Shown here piece by piece: positions 8,316-17,263 of a DNA stretch of 64,000 nucleotides. Both the position numbers and the translations under genes were made by a program. Each line of letters opens with the position of its first letter. The stretch's first letter is position 1. This DNA comes from Achromobacter marplatensis (GTDB lineage Bacteria > Pseudomonadota > Gammaproteobacteria > Burkholderiales > Burkholderiaceae_B). Where the stretch lies: the NCBI RefSeq assembly GCF_002209535.1, contig NZ_NJIG01000004.1, positions 434,001-498,000 on the forward strand, read 5' to 3'. The notes beneath the pieces were generated by a model. It saw only the letters and a list, made by a program, of their open reading frames with translations, had not been told where the DNA came from and made no database searches.

Positions 8316-8797
8316 ACGCCAATGCCCCGTCGCATTCCCCCACGCAACCGCCCCGCGCGGCGCCGCACGCCCGAAGCGACTATCCGCGCCTGCTGCCGAT
8401 GACCACGCGTTTACGCGACATCGACGTCTACGGTCATATGAACAACGTGGTCTACAACGAATACTTCGATACGGCGGTCAACCAGACACTGGTTGAACTG
8501 GGCGTGCTGGACCTGAACAAGAGCGACGTGATCGGCCTTGTGGTGCATAGCCAGACCTCGTACTTCCGTCCCGTGTCGTTTCCCGACCGAGTCGTGCTGG
8601 GGTTGCGCGTGGGCCGCCTGGGCCGCACCAGCGTGACCTACGAGTTCGCACTGTTCCGCGGCGAAGACGAGACCGCAGCCGCACAGGGCAGCTACACCCA
8701 CGCGTATGTCGACCGCGCCAGCAACCAGCCTGTTGAATTGCCGCCTGTCTTGCGGCGCGCGCTGGAGCCGTTGTTGCGCGCGTCGGCGCCGGCCTGA
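8312..8797 (+). CDS. Acyl-CoA thioesterase, 4HBT hot-dog family
   Basis: 161 residues, start overlapping the SDR stop (ATGA). The 4-hydroxybenzoyl-CoA thioesterase signature is visible near residue 35: RDIDVYGHMNNVVYNEYFD, with Asp as the likely catalytic residue. The family releases free acid from CoA thioesters in the cytoplasm. In this operon it may release an end product, or relieve CoA trapping when the pathway stalls. The first 25 residues are low-complexity and lie outside the domain. Confidence 0.82.
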   Translation: MNANAPSHSPTQPPRAAPHARSDYPRLLPMTTRLRDIDVYGHMNNVVYNEYFDTAVNQTLVELGVLDLNKSDVIGLVVHSQTSYFRPVSFPDRVVLGLRVGRLGRTSVTYEFALFRGEDETAAAQGSYTHAYVDRASNQPVELPPVLRRALEPLLRASAPA

Positions 8798-8817
8798 ACG
8801 GCCGCCCGGGAGCGATC

Positions 8818-10395
8818 GTGATCGACCACACCCTGCCCCGCGTCACGTACTCGAACATCCACACGGACTTCTCCGCCGTGCATGACCTGCTGGACAAGCG
8901 GCTGCCCGACTTCGAGTCGCGCATGCTGGGGTTGGATTACCGGCATCGCTTCGATGGACGCGCGGTGGCGGGCGAGCCCTTGCAGGAATCATATTCGCCG
9001 ATCGACCACTGGCTGCTGATCGGGCGTTTTCCCAGTGCGGGCGCCGACACAGTCGATCAGGCGATTGCCAGCGCGCGCCGCGCCCAACCAGCCTGGGCCG
9101 CGCAGGGGTGGGCGGCGCGCATCGCCGTGCTGCGCCGGTTGGCGATGGTGCTGTCTGAACGCAAGTACGACTTCGCCATGGCGACGATGATCGAAATCGG
9201 CAAGTCGCGGCTGGAAGCGCTGGGCGAAGCTGAGGAAGCCGTCGACCTGATCCGCTATTACTGCGATCAGGCCGAACGCAGCGACGGCTACCGGCAGCCA
9301 CTGGCGCGCGCCTTCGACAATGAAAGCACGCACGACGTGTTGCGCCCCTATGGCGTGTTCGCGGTGATCGCGCCCTTCAACTTCCCGCTGGCGTTGTCCG
9401 TGAACATGGTGTGCGCGGCACTGCTGGCAGGTAATGCCGTGGTCTACAAGCCGTCGCCCCGCGCCGCGCTGACCGGCGCGTTGCTGTTGAGCGCCTGCGA
9501 CGGTGCCGGCGTGCCGTCGGGCTGCGTGAATGGCGTATTCGGCGGGGCGCAGACGGGCGCGGTGCTGGCGCATCACGCGGGCGTCGACGGCTATGCGTTC
9601 ACGGGCAGCCTTGAAGTGGGCATGGATTTGCTGCAGGCGGTGGCGGCGGGCCGCCATGCGCGTCCGGTCATCGCCGAGATGGGCGGGAAGAACCCGACCT
9701 ACGTCACCGCCAGCGCCGATCTGGATGCGGCCGTGCAAGGCGTGGTGCGCTCGGCCTTCGGGTTGCAAGGGCAGAAGTGTTCGGCGGGGTCCAAGGTCTA
9801 TGCGCACGACAGCATCCACGACGCCTTCCTGGACCGGCTTTGCGCCGCCACGGAGGACGTGTCCGTGGGCGACCCGCGCGAGCGCGGCGTCTTCATGGGG
9901 CCCGTGATCGACGAAGCAGCATGGCGACGCTACCGCACGGCCTGCGAAGACGTCAGGGCGGCCGGCCGGCTATTGGCGGGCGGACGCCGCCTTAGCGCGG
10001 GCGAACTGGCCTATGGCCATTATGTGCGGCCCGCTGTCGCGGCCGGCTTGCCGGCCGACCACCGGCTGAACCGCAAGGAACTCTTCCTGCCCTTCGTCTC
10101 GGTGCTGCCGTTCACCGATTTCGACGTAGCGCTCGACGACGGCAATGCGGTGGACTACGGCCTGACAGCCGGCTGCTATGCGCAAGAGCAGGACGAGGTC
10201 GACCGGTTCCTGAACCGGGCCCAGGCGGGTGCCTTGTATGTGAACCGGGCCAGCGGAGCGACCACGGGCGCCTGGCCAGGCATCCAGACGTTCTGCGGCT
10301 GGAAGGGTTCCGGCATGACCGGCAAGGGCGGCCTGGGGCCGTACTACGTCGCCCAATTCGCACGCGAACAAAGCCACACCGTCTGGCATCGCTAA
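8818..10395 (+). CDS. Aldehyde dehydrogenase family protein (P5C-dehydrogenase-like)
   Basis: 525 residues from GTG 8818. The catalytic cysteine is in [10 protein letters not shown] (Cys at about residue 321) and the general-base glutamate in [11 protein letters not shown] (about residue 287). [10 protein letters not shown] is the usual cofactor-binding segment. Length and the EMGGKNP/QKCSA signature resemble 1-pyrroline-5-carboxylate dehydrogenases more than ordinary ALDHs, but there is no proline-pathway neighbour. It should oxidise an aldehyde to an acid with NAD(P). It lies 20 bases after the thioesterase and is cotranscribed with the acyl-CoA genes. Confidence 0.85.
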   Translation: MIDHTLPRVTYSNIHTDFSAVHDLLDKRLPDFESRMLGLDYRHRFDGRAVAGEPLQESYSPIDHWLLIGRFPSAGADTVDQAIASARRAQPAWAAQGWAARIAVLRRLAMVLSERKYDFAMATMIEIGKSRLEALGEAEEAVDLIRYYCDQAERSDGYRQPLARAFDNESTHDVLRPYGVFAVIAPFNFPLALSVNMVCAALLAGNAVVYKPSPRAALTGALLLSACDGAGVPSGCVNGVFGGAQTGAVLAHHAGVDGYAFTGSLEVGMDLLQAVAAGRHARPVIAEMGGKNPTYVTASADLDAAVQGVVRSAFGLQGQKCSAGSKVYAHDSIHDAFLDRLCAATEDVSVGDPRERGVFMGPVIDEAAWRRYRTACEDVRAAGRLLAGGRRLSAGELAYGHYVRPAVAAGLPADHRLNRKELFLPFVSVLPFTDFDVALDDGNAVDYGLTAGCYAQEQDEVDRFLNRAQAGALYVNRASGATTGAWPGIQTFCGWKGSGMTGKGGLGPYYVAQFAREQSHTVWHR

Positions 10396-10411
10396 GACAC
10401 AGGAAACCATC

Positions 10412-11617
10412 ATGAGAGAAGCCGTCATCGTTTCAACCGCCCGCACGCCCATCGGCCGGGCCTATCGCGGCGCGTTCAACGACACGACCGCGCCTACGCT
10501 GGGCGGCCACGCGATCTCGCACGCCGTGGCACGCGCGGGGGTGGCGCCGGGCGAGGTCGAGGACGTGATCCTGGGCGCCGCCTTGCAGCAAGGAACGACG
10601 CATATGAACGTGGCGCGCCAGGCGGCACTGCGCGCGGGCCTGCCCGCGCAGGTGGCCGCGATGACGCTGGACCGGCAATGCGCGTCAGGGCTGATGGCGA
10701 TTGCCACGGCCGCGCGGCAAGTGACGCAGGAAGGCATGGATATCGTCGTGGCCGGAGGCCTGGAGTCGATCTCGCTGGTGCAGAACGACACGATGAACCG
10801 CCACCGCTGGTTCGACGAGGCGCTGATGCGCGAGCAACCCGAAATCTTCATGAGCATGCTGGAAACGGCCGAGATCGTGGCCAGCCGCTATGGCATTCCC
10901 CGCGCCGCGCAGGACGCGTATGCGTTGCGCTCGCAGCAACGTACGGCCGCCGCGCAGGCCGCCGGGCGCTTCGACGACGAGATCGTGCCGCTTGCCGCCG
11001 TCATGCTGGTGACGGACCGCGCAACAGGTCAGACGTCGGCCCAGTCGGTGACGTTGGCGCGCGACGAAGGCAATCGCCCGGATACCTCGCTGGACAGCCT
11101 GGCGAAGCTGCAGCCCGTCTTCAAGAACGGCCAGCGGTTGGAGGTCGGCCAGCACATCACCGCCGGCAATTCGTCGCAGCTCTCGGACGGTGCATCGGCC
11201 TGCGTGGTCATGGAAGCCGCCGAGGCGCGCCGGCGGGGCTTGAAGCCGCTGGGCACGTACCGCGGCATGGCGGTCGCCGGATGCGGCCCCGAAGAGATGG
11301 GCATCGGGCCGGTGCATGCGGTGCCGCGCCTGTTGGCGCGGCACGGCTTGAAGGTCGACGATATCGGCCTGTGGGAACTGAACGAGGCCTTTGCCTGCCA
11401 GGTGCTGTATTGCCGCGATCAACTCGGCATTCCGGACGAGCGCCTGAACGTCAACGGCGGCGCCATTTCCATCGGGCATCCTTACGGGATGTCGGGGGCG
11501 CGCATGGCGGGGCACGCGCTGATCGAAGGCCGCCGGCGCGGCGTGCGCTATGCGGTGGTGACGATGTGCGTGGGCGGCGGCATGGGCGCCGCCGGCCTGT
11601 TCGAAATCACCCCATAA
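10412..11617 (+). CDS. Thiolase (acetyl-CoA acyltransferase)
   Basis: 401 residues from ATG 10412 with AGGAAA upstream. All three thiolase active-site elements are present: the nucleophilic cysteine in DRQCASGL (about residue 90), the histidine in [14 protein letters not shown] (about 356) and the second cysteine in TMCVGGGMG (about 386). It should cleave a 3-oxoacyl-CoA with CoA, completing a ligase, hydratase, dehydrogenase, thiolase sequence encoded in this locus. It is the last gene of the MaoC operon. Chain-length or ring specificity cannot be inferred. Confidence 0.92.
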   Translation: MREAVIVSTARTPIGRAYRGAFNDTTAPTLGGHAISHAVARAGVAPGEVEDVILGAALQQGTTHMNVARQAALRAGLPAQVAAMTLDRQCASGLMAIATAARQVTQEGMDIVVAGGLESISLVQNDTMNRHRWFDEALMREQPEIFMSMLETAEIVASRYGIPRAAQDAYALRSQQRTAAAQAAGRFDDEIVPLAAVMLVTDRATGQTSAQSVTLARDEGNRPDTSLDSLAKLQPVFKNGQRLEVGQHITAGNSSQLSDGASACVVMEAAEARRRGLKPLGTYRGMAVAGCGPEEMGIGPVHAVPRLLARHGLKVDDIGLWELNEAFACQVLYCRDQLGIPDERLNVNGGAISIGHPYGMSGARMAGHALIEGRRRGVRYAVVTMCVGGGMGAAGLFEITP

Positions 11618-11635
11618 GGGGATGGCCACAGGGCG

Positions 11636-12025
11636 TTATTTCGCGACGTTCTCGTCGTCCACGGTCAGCCCGCCGTCTTTCATGATGCCTTGCGCGATCT
11701 CTTCGGCGCTCTTGCCGGCAAAACCGTGTTCGCCCGCCGTGATGCGGAAGCTGTCGCCTTCCAGCGGGCTTTGCAAGGTGGCGGACGTGAGCAGTACGCC
11801 GTTTGACCGCAGCTGAATGCGTTTGCCCACGCGGTTGCGGGTGAAGTCGGCCAGGGCCTTTTGGCTATCGGGTTTCAATGCCACGTCAACGACGCGGGCG
11901 CCGGTGTGCGGGTCGGCGCTGGGCGTGGCGCTGGCGGCTTGCAGCGTGACGGTTTCGGCGTGCGCGGCCAAGGGCAGCGACAAGGCCAGGGCGGCGGCGC
12001 AGGCCAGATGCTTCATCAAGGGCAT
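11636..12025 (-). CDS. Secreted protein resembling the SecD P1 head domain
   Basis: 129 residues from ATG 12025, preceded by AAAGGAAA. It starts with a signal peptide (MPLMKHLACAAALALSLPLAAHA). The rest (VDVALKPDSQKALADFTRN, RVGKRIQLRSNGVLLTSA, and DSFRITAG near the end) follows the pattern of the periplasmic P1 head subdomain of SecD, but without any membrane part. Stand-alone versions occur in proteobacteria with no settled role. It is the last gene of the sigma/caspase cluster, 62 bases after the caspase-like gene, and may be cotranscribed. Confidence 0.65.
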   Translation of the reverse strand: MPLMKHLACAAALALSLPLAAHAETVTLQAASATPSADPHTGARVVDVALKPDSQKALADFTRNRVGKRIQLRSNGVLLTSATLQSPLEGDSFRITAGEHGFAGKSAEEIAQGIMKDGGLTVDDENVAK

Positions 12026-12087
12026 GGCAGTTTCCTTTGGCGAGGACAATAGCTCCATCCTAGCCGAAGTGCGCCGCGCCGACGAGT

Positions 12088-13581
12088 TCAGGGCCGGCCG
12101 GGCGTACGCATGACCGGCGGGCGCATCCAGGGCATTTCGGGCAGCCCCTGTATCTGCGGCATACCTGGGGCGGGCATGCCCAGGGGGTTGAGCGCGGCGT
12201 CTTGCAGCACGGTCATCCATTCGCGCGGGTCCATCGGTTCACCCATACGCGCGCGCACATCCAGCAGGTCCAGCGCGGCGCGGCGGTGGCCGGCTTCTGC
12301 GGCCTCGCGGAACAGGCGTTCAGCCACGTTGTAGTTCTTGGGCACGCCCCGGCCCATGCCGGTCAGTTCGCCCAGGTACGTTTGCGCGGGGGCGAAGCCC
12401 TGGTCGGCAGCGCGCTGATACCACCGGGCCGCCACCTTGTAGTCCTGCTCCACGTGTTCGCCGTTTTCGGCGATGAGGCCCAAGGTGGTCATGGCGACCA
12501 CGTCACCTGCTTTGGCGCGGGCTTGCAGCGAGGCCAGCCTGGGCTCGTCCAAGTACTTCGCGCCCCGTTCAATTTCAAATTCCCACGCGCTCATGCGCGC
12601 CTTGATCAAGTCGCGGCCCAGCGTTGGCGAGGGACCGCGGCCGGCTTGCCCAGGCTTGCCCCCCGGCACGGCGGGCGTCTGGCCGTCGGCCAGTGTGGTG
12701 AAGGTGACCGTGCCGACCAGGCTGCTGGCGTAGTGCGGAATCTGCCGGTAAGCGGTGGCGACTTGCACATCGCCCGTCAGCTGCTTGAAGAAATTCTCGA
12801 CCGGGGCGGACGCGGGCAGGGAGTCCAGGCCTTGCGCGAAGTAATACGCGTACGGGCTATGGCGCGGCCCTTCGTTGCCAAAGCCGTCTTCGGCCGTGGC
12901 GCCAGGCTGCGTCGAAAACGCGATCAGTTCGCCGCCCGCCGGCACGGTGTGAACCAGGCCCGCCGAGGGGGCGCCGCGCGTGAGATTCGTGCGGCACGCG
13001 TCCAGCACCATCAGCCTGGCGCGCACGTCGGCCCGGCGCAGCGCCTGCGACACGCGCTTGATGCTCAGCGAGCTTTGCTGTGCGGTGCGGATGCGGACTT
13101 CGCCCAGGGGCAACGCCAGGTCCACGCCAAACAGATAGTTCACATCGTCCACGGCCACCGCATGGCCGGCAAAGTACACCAGCGCCAGATCAGCGTCTTT
13201 CGCGCGCGTGGCGAACTCGTCGACGGCGGTTTCCATTTGGGCGGTGGTCAGGTCGGTAAGCAGCGTGACGTCGAACTGCCGCTTGCGCAGCGACTCGGCG
13301 ATCAGGCGAGCGTCGTTGACCGGGTTGACCAGCGCGTTGGCGGGCACCGCGTAGCGGGCGTTGCCGATGACCAGCGCGTAGCGACGCTTGGCGGCGGTGG
13401 GTACGGGCGGAGCCGATGGAACTGACGTAGCCGACGGGGCCGTGGCCGGGTTGGCCATCACGCCCGCGGGCAGCGGCAACAAGCCCGCGCCCAACATGGC
13501 GGCAAGCAGCCGCCGGCGGGTCAAGGGCATCGCCATGGACATTGCAACCGGAAACGGATTCGTCTTCATGACTGGCCTCAT
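12088..13581 (-). CDS. Caspase-family (peptidase C14) protein with Sel1 repeats
   Basis: 497 residues from ATG 13581, which overlaps the upstream stop (ATGA); ATG 13569 with GAGG upstream is an alternative. A twin-arginine/Sec-like signal (LTRRRLLAAMLGAGLLPLPAG) targets it out of the cytoplasm. The caspase-like domain follows at about 65-300: RRYALVIGNARYA, the catalytic histidine in VYFAGHAVA (about residue 140) and the catalytic cysteine in LDACRTN (about 196). Sel1-type repeats follow at about 360-450 (AMTTLGLIAENG, AARWYQRAADQGFAPAQTYLG). Exported caspase-like/Sel1 proteins are common in proteobacteria, and their targets are mostly unknown. Encoded with a sigma and an anti-sigma-like gene. 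Confidence 0.82.
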   Translation of the reverse strand: MRPVMKTNPFPVAMSMAMPLTRRRLLAAMLGAGLLPLPAGVMANPATAPSATSVPSAPPVPTAAKRRYALVIGNARYAVPANALVNPVNDARLIAESLRKRQFDVTLLTDLTTAQMETAVDEFATRAKDADLALVYFAGHAVAVDDVNYLFGVDLALPLGEVRIRTAQQSSLSIKRVSQALRRADVRARLMVLDACRTNLTRGAPSAGLVHTVPAGGELIAFSTQPGATAEDGFGNEGPRHSPYAYYFAQGLDSLPASAPVENFFKQLTGDVQVATAYRQIPHYASSLVGTVTFTTLADGQTPAVPGGKPGQAGRGPSPTLGRDLIKARMSAWEFEIERGAKYLDEPRLASLQARAKAGDVVAMTTLGLIAENGEHVEQDYKVAARWYQRAADQGFAPAQTYLGELTGMGRGVPKNYNVAERLFREAAEAGHRRAALDLLDVRARMGEPMDPREWMTVLQDAALNPLGMPAPGMPQIQGLPEMPWMRPPVMRTPGRP

Positions 13582-14198
13582 CGACGGGGGCAAACGCCGG
13601 CCGGGCCGGGGGTAGCGGACAGCACGCCCAGCGCGTGGGCGGCGTCTTGCAACGAGGAGTCGCGCGCGGCGCTCAGCACGTATCGGCCGTCGGCGTCGGG
13701 GCCGTCCACAATCGACACGTCGTACTGGGACAAGGTGTTGCGCAGCTGTTTGGCGGTGAGCGCGTCGGGCAGGTCCACCACCAGGCGCGGGCAGGAACCG
13801 CCGCCACGCGTCAGCACGCCGTCGGACGCGGGCAAATCCGGCGACACGTCCAGAGGCGCTTGCTGCACCACCATGACCGACAGCATGATCGCCAGCGCCC
13901 AGCCCAGCGGCATCAGCGGGCTGGCGGGCGTGGGCCATAGCCATTGCCACAGCCGGCGGGCGCGGGACGGCAAGGGCTGCGCGGGGGGCGGGCGTTCGGC
14001 CAAGGCGCGCAGGAACGCGGAATCGCGGTCGGCCCGGCCGATGTCGTTATGGGCCAGTTGGCGCGCCTGGGCCAGGTTGCGCCATTCGTCGACCTCGGCT
14101 TGCAGTGCGGGGTCGCGCGCCATGTCGGCTTCAAAGGCGCGGCGGGCGTCGCCGTCGAGCTCGCCCGACAAATAGGACAGCACTCGGTCTTCAGACAT
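13578..14198 (-). CDS. Membrane-anchored anti-sigma-factor-like protein
   Basis: 206 residues from ATG 14198, two bases after the sigma-factor stop and preceded by AAGGAA. The N-terminus (SEDRVLSYLSGELDGDARRAFEADMARDP) has the helical layout of anti-sigma domains but lacks the HxxxCxxC zinc motif. One membrane segment (LMPLGWALAIMLSVMVVQ, about residues 113-130) leads to a small periplasmic domain starting SCPRLVVDLPDALTAKQL. The topology and the coupling to the sigma gene suggest it holds the sigma factor inactive until an envelope signal arrives. This role is inferred from position and architecture. Confidence 0.68.
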   Translation of the reverse strand: MSEDRVLSYLSGELDGDARRAFEADMARDPALQAEVDEWRNLAQARQLAHNDIGRADRDSAFLRALAERPPPAQPLPSRARRLWQWLWPTPASPLMPLGWALAIMLSVMVVQQAPLDVSPDLPASDGVLTRGGGSCPRLVVDLPDALTAKQLRNTLSQYDVSIVDGPDADGRYVLSAARDSSLQDAAHALGVLSATPGPAGVCPRR

Positions 14199-14200
14199 GA

Positions 14201-14866
14201 TCAGTCCATTCCTTTGCGCGTGCATTCGGCCACGAGCTTGCGTGCGGCGTGCAGGCGGCTTTTGACGGTAGGCACGTGCAGGTCCTGTTGCTTGGCGATC
14301 TGCTCCATGGGTATCTCGTCCAGATACAGGAACATCGTGGCGCGCAGGGTGTCGCTGAGTTTGTTCAGGCAATCGCGCATCCGCTTGACGAGCGACAGGT
14401 GCTCGTACGCGTATGCGGGGTCGGCGAAGGGGGAGGGGTCGCCCACGTCTTCGGCGTCGTCGAAGACGTTGTCGTCCTGTCCGCCGTCGCCTTCGGGCCG
14501 GGTCCACTGCACTTCAAGCCGCGTGCGCCGATGCATCTGGATCAGTTCGTGCAGCGAGCCCCGATACAGATAGCCGCCCAGCTTGCTGACCGCGAGTTCG
14601 TGCGCGGCCCACCCGCCGGCCGGCTGGCCGTGCTGGAAGCCTTCGTCCTTGAACGTGCGGGTTTGCAGGAACTTCATGAGCGCGTTATTGAAGGCGTCCA
14701 CCACGCCTTCGGGCGAGGTGTTGAAGAATTTCTTGCGCAGCTTCAACGTGATGTGCTGCTCGGCCTTGTTGCGGAATTCCAGCGCGTAGCGGGGATCGGC
14801 ATGCATGATGCGCAGCAGCGCGTCGACGTTGTTGATGACGTAGCGCTTGGGGTCGAGCGTGTTCAT
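14201..14866 (-). CDS. ECF-type RNA polymerase sigma factor
   Basis: 221 residues. The C-terminus is a clear sigma region 4: CLNKLSDTLRATMFLYLDEI, then the helix-turn-helix PMEQIAKQQDLHVPTVKSRLHAARKLV. The N-terminal half (FRNKAEQHITLKLRKKFF, FNNALMKFLQTRTF) fits region 2 but is longer than in standard ECF factors, and an acidic linker (GDGGQDDNVFDDAEDVGD) joins the parts. Together with the anti-sigma-like and caspase-like genes it forms a probable envelope-response unit. No obvious ribosome-binding site precedes the ATG. Confidence 0.78.
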   Translation of the reverse strand: MNTLDPKRYVINNVDALLRIMHADPRYALEFRNKAEQHITLKLRKKFFNTSPEGVVDAFNNALMKFLQTRTFKDEGFQHGQPAGGWAAHELAVSKLGGYLYRGSLHELIQMHRRTRLEVQWTRPEGDGGQDDNVFDDAEDVGDPSPFADPAYAYEHLSLVKRMRDCLNKLSDTLRATMFLYLDEIPMEQIAKQQDLHVPTVKSRLHAARKLVAECTRKGMD

Positions 14867-14922
14867 GGTTCAGATTCTTGGTGTCGAACTGGACGCGGAA
14901 CGTCAGCCCATCGGCGGAAAAT

Positions 14923-14952
14923 GCCGCAGCCCTCCGGGGCGAGGGCTGCGGC
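14923..14952 (-). terminator. Intrinsic terminator downstream of the membrane-protein gene
   Basis: A perfect 12-bp stem (GCCGCAGCCCTC with GAGGGCTGCGGC) closes a 6-base loop; read on the minus strand it is followed by ATTTTCC. It lies 25 bases after the stop of the gene at 14978-15556, so that gene is probably transcribed separately from the sigma factor, which begins at 14866. Confidence 0.72.
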
Positions 14953-14977
14953 ACCTTAGCCGCGCAGGGGCGGAAAA

Positions 14978-15556
14978 TCAAGCGCGGCGGCGCAGCACGG
15001 CAACGCCGCGGACGGTGAAGGCCACCACGATGGCCAACGACAGGTAAAAGCCGAAACCGAAGCTCAGGCTGCTCCACAGCGACGACGCCATGTCGCCGGC
15101 CATGTTGCGGCTGGCGCGGGAGTTGCCCATGAAGCCGGCGAACTGGCGGGTGGCGTCCATGATTTCGCGCACTTGCGAGACCACGCCGGCCAATACGATC
15201 AGCCACAAGGCCAGCGGCACGAAATAGCCGAAGCGGGATGCGCGGTGTGGCAGCAGGGACGGCAGCAACGGGCCGACGACCGCCAGCAGCCACAACAGTG
15301 CGTAGATGCCCGCGCCCGTGCCGTGCGCGCCCTGGATATTGCCGCCGTTCTGCATGCGCAGCATGTCATAGAAGCTGAGGCTGGCGTTCGAGCCCATGAT
15401 GCGCACCGTGATCACCGAGAACACCGTGGTGGCCAGCAGGAACAGCAGCGCGCCTGCAGCGTCGCCCCGATTGACGCGCTGGGCGGCGGTGGCGGCCCAG
15501 CGGGCGCCGTGTGTCTTGGCCTGGTTCAATACGTCGCGTGCCTCTTTGCCTTGCAT
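14978..15556 (-). CDS. Membrane protein of unknown function
   Basis: 192 residues from ATG 15556, chosen because AAGGAAAG lies just upstream. About four hydrophobic segments are visible: GALLFLLATTVFSVITV, GIYALLWLLAVVGPLLPSLL, FGYFVPLALWLIVLAGVV and FGFGFYLSLAIVVAFTV. The N-terminus is charged and cytoplasmic-looking; the C-terminus ends in arginines. No family recognised. It is divergent from the YbjN-like gene across an AT-rich palindrome, and a strong hairpin separates it from the sigma gene downstream. Confidence 0.65.
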   Translation of the reverse strand: MQGKEARDVLNQAKTHGARWAATAAQRVNRGDAAGALLFLLATTVFSVITVRIMGSNASLSFYDMLRMQNGGNIQGAHGTGAGIYALLWLLAVVGPLLPSLLPHRASRFGYFVPLALWLIVLAGVVSQVREIMDATRQFAGFMGNSRASRNMAGDMASSLWSSLSFGFGFYLSLAIVVAFTVRGVAVLRRRA

Positions 15557-15616
15557 GGTCTTTCCTTTTTGGTTCGGGCGGGGATGCCTGTATCTGTTGC
15601 TATGCGCGGCGCACGA

Positions 15617-15657
15617 AAAGGTTCGATTTATTTTTCGAAGAAATTTTTCGAACCTTT
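15617..15657. promoter_or_regulatory. AT-rich palindrome in a divergent promoter region
   Basis: AAAGGTTCGA (15617-15626) and TCGAACCTTT (15648-15657) are perfect inverted repeats flanking a T/A-rich centre that contains TTCGAA. The element stands out in a GC-rich genome and sits between the divergent genes starting at 15556 (minus) and 15732 (plus). It could be an operator that controls both, or a hairpin in one leader. Confidence 0.5.
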
Positions 15658-15731
15658 CCCGGCTTGGTGCGTAGCAGGGGACAAGGGCGCGGATTTTCCC
15701 GTCGCCATCCATCCACACGGAGAGTCGAAAT

Positions 15732-16193
15732 ATGTCCAACCCCACCCCGCTGACCGCCCTGTACCAGACCGTAGTGCAAGAAGAACTGGGCCTGGTCGCC
15801 CGTATTGATGAAGATGGCGACGTGCTGTTTCGCTACCCCGACCTGGGCACCATGTTCTTCAGCCTGAGCGAGTCGGATCCGGAATTTCTGCGCCTGGTCT
15901 ACCCGAGCTTCGTGGACGCGGACGAACTGGGCCTGACCCGTGCGCAACTGCTGGAAGTGGTCAATGCGGTGAACAACCGCTGCAAGGCGGTCAAGCTGAG
16001 CCTGCAGCAAGACCGCGGTCCGAAGCCTGGACGCGTGTCGGCATCCGTAGAGAGCTTTGTTGCCCCGTCCGATACGCTGCCCGCCGAAGTGCTCTTGCGC
16101 GCCATCGTGACGCGTTGCGTGTCGGCCATCCGCCACTGCGCTGGCGAACTGGTGAAAGACGCGCTGGAACTCAAGCAGGCCGCTGCGGGTTGA
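15732..16193 (+). CDS. YbjN/type III chaperone-fold-like protein of unknown function
   Basis: 153 residues, cytoplasmic, without signal or membrane segment. The pattern VARIDEDGDVLFRYPDLGTMFFSLSESDPEFLRLVYP followed by helices resembles YbjN-like proteins and the related secretion-chaperone fold, where a small alpha/beta sandwich binds a partner protein. The resemblance is by eye and modest. It is divergent from the four-helix membrane protein and may share its control element at 15617-15657. A partner cannot be named. Confidence 0.55.
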   Translation: MSNPTPLTALYQTVVQEELGLVARIDEDGDVLFRYPDLGTMFFSLSESDPEFLRLVYPSFVDADELGLTRAQLLEVVNAVNNRCKAVKLSLQQDRGPKPGRVSASVESFVAPSDTLPAEVLLRAIVTRCVSAIRHCAGELVKDALELKQAAAG

Positions 16194-16311
16194 GAAGCGC
16201 GCCGGCCGCGCGGAATTGAAACAACCCTGGCCCTGCGCTGTAACTTTGAGATACATTGCAGGGCTTTGACGGAAATTGCGCCTTGCCGCTGCGCGATTTC
16301 CGGCCACCATC

Positions 16312-17262
16312 ATGATGTCGATGCGCCCGCTCTTACTCCGTTCTCTGATCTTTCGCCTTGTGACCATGCTGTTGTTGCTGGGAGGGTTGAGCGCATGCGC
16401 GGTCAAGACCAATTCCCGTGGCGGGCTGGTCTATGGCGTCGACACCGCCGCCCTCTTCGGTACCGAAATCGGCCAGTTCCCGCTACAGGACGGCGGGCAG
16501 GGCACGCTGCGCCGCGAGGGCAAGAACTTCTCGGTCAAGCTGTCGGGCAACCAGCGCGTGGTGCCCTTGAACAACGTGGACTCGGCCCGCGTCGCGCGCA
16601 CCGAGAACGTGGGCTCGCGCACCGTGGTCGTCATCGAGACGCAACGGCGCAATTGCGACTACCGCTACACGGTGCTGGCGATCGAGGGGTCGGACGTGTT
16701 GTCGTGGGACCTGGGCAATTGCCGTGACCGGCCGGCGGTGCTGGTGCAGGACGACCGCAGCGCCATGACCTTCGATTTTCCGAAGGGATCCAACATCGAG
16801 CGGTTCGTCTACACGCAGGACGGCCGCATGCGCCGGGGCGACGTCAAGGCGGTGGCCGGCCTGAATCCGCGCGCCAAGCCCTTTGCCGACGAATCGTTAT
16901 ACCCGCCGGGGTACCTGGACTCGCTGCGCCTGTACGGCGTCTACCCGCCGCCTGCGGCCCCGGCCGCAAAGACCGGCAAATCCGGCAAGCCGGGCAAAAC
17001 GCCCAAGCCCGGACGGCCTGCCACGCCGGACGCGCCCGCCAGGACGGCGCCCGCCGACAACCCGGCGGGCAGCCAGCCCCAGGGCCAAACGCAGACCGCC
17101 GGCCGGGTCGTTCCGCCGCCGCCCCAGCGCGTGCCGGGAGGCGATGGGCCTGCCGCGACCGCGAGCCCCGCGCCGCGCGCGGGCAGCGCGTCGCGTACGC
17201 CCGCCAAGCTGGACCTGCCCGATGAGGAAATCACCTCGACCCGTCTTGACCTGAGGGACTGA
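16312..17262 (+). CDS. Predicted lipoprotein with Pro/Lys-rich tail
   Basis: 316 residues from ATG 16312 (ATG 16321 is also possible; no ribosome-binding site decides). The signal peptide ends in a lipobox LSAC near residue 28. A globular domain of about 170 residues follows, with three cysteines, then a low-complexity tail from about residue 215 rich in Pro, Ala, Lys and Gly (AKTGKSGKPGKTPKPG). Such tails often span the periplasm or contact peptidoglycan. It lies one base ahead of the next gene's GTG and is surely cotranscribed. Function unknown. Confidence 0.65.
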   Translation: MMSMRPLLLRSLIFRLVTMLLLLGGLSACAVKTNSRGGLVYGVDTAALFGTEIGQFPLQDGGQGTLRREGKNFSVKLSGNQRVVPLNNVDSARVARTENVGSRTVVVIETQRRNCDYRYTVLAIEGSDVLSWDLGNCRDRPAVLVQDDRSAMTFDFPKGSNIERFVYTQDGRMRRGDVKAVAGLNPRAKPFADESLYPPGYLDSLRLYGVYPPPAAPAAKTGKSGKPGKTPKPGRPATPDAPARTAPADNPAGSQPQGQTQTAGRVVPPPPQRVPGGDGPAATASPAPRAGSASRTPAKLDLPDEEITSTRLDLRD

Positions 17263-17263
17263 C

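Noticed and set aside
12202..13425. Long plus-strand open frame opposite the caspase-like gene
   Set aside because: No ribosome-binding site or family-like sequence; the minus-strand frame carries the caspase and Sel1 motifs.
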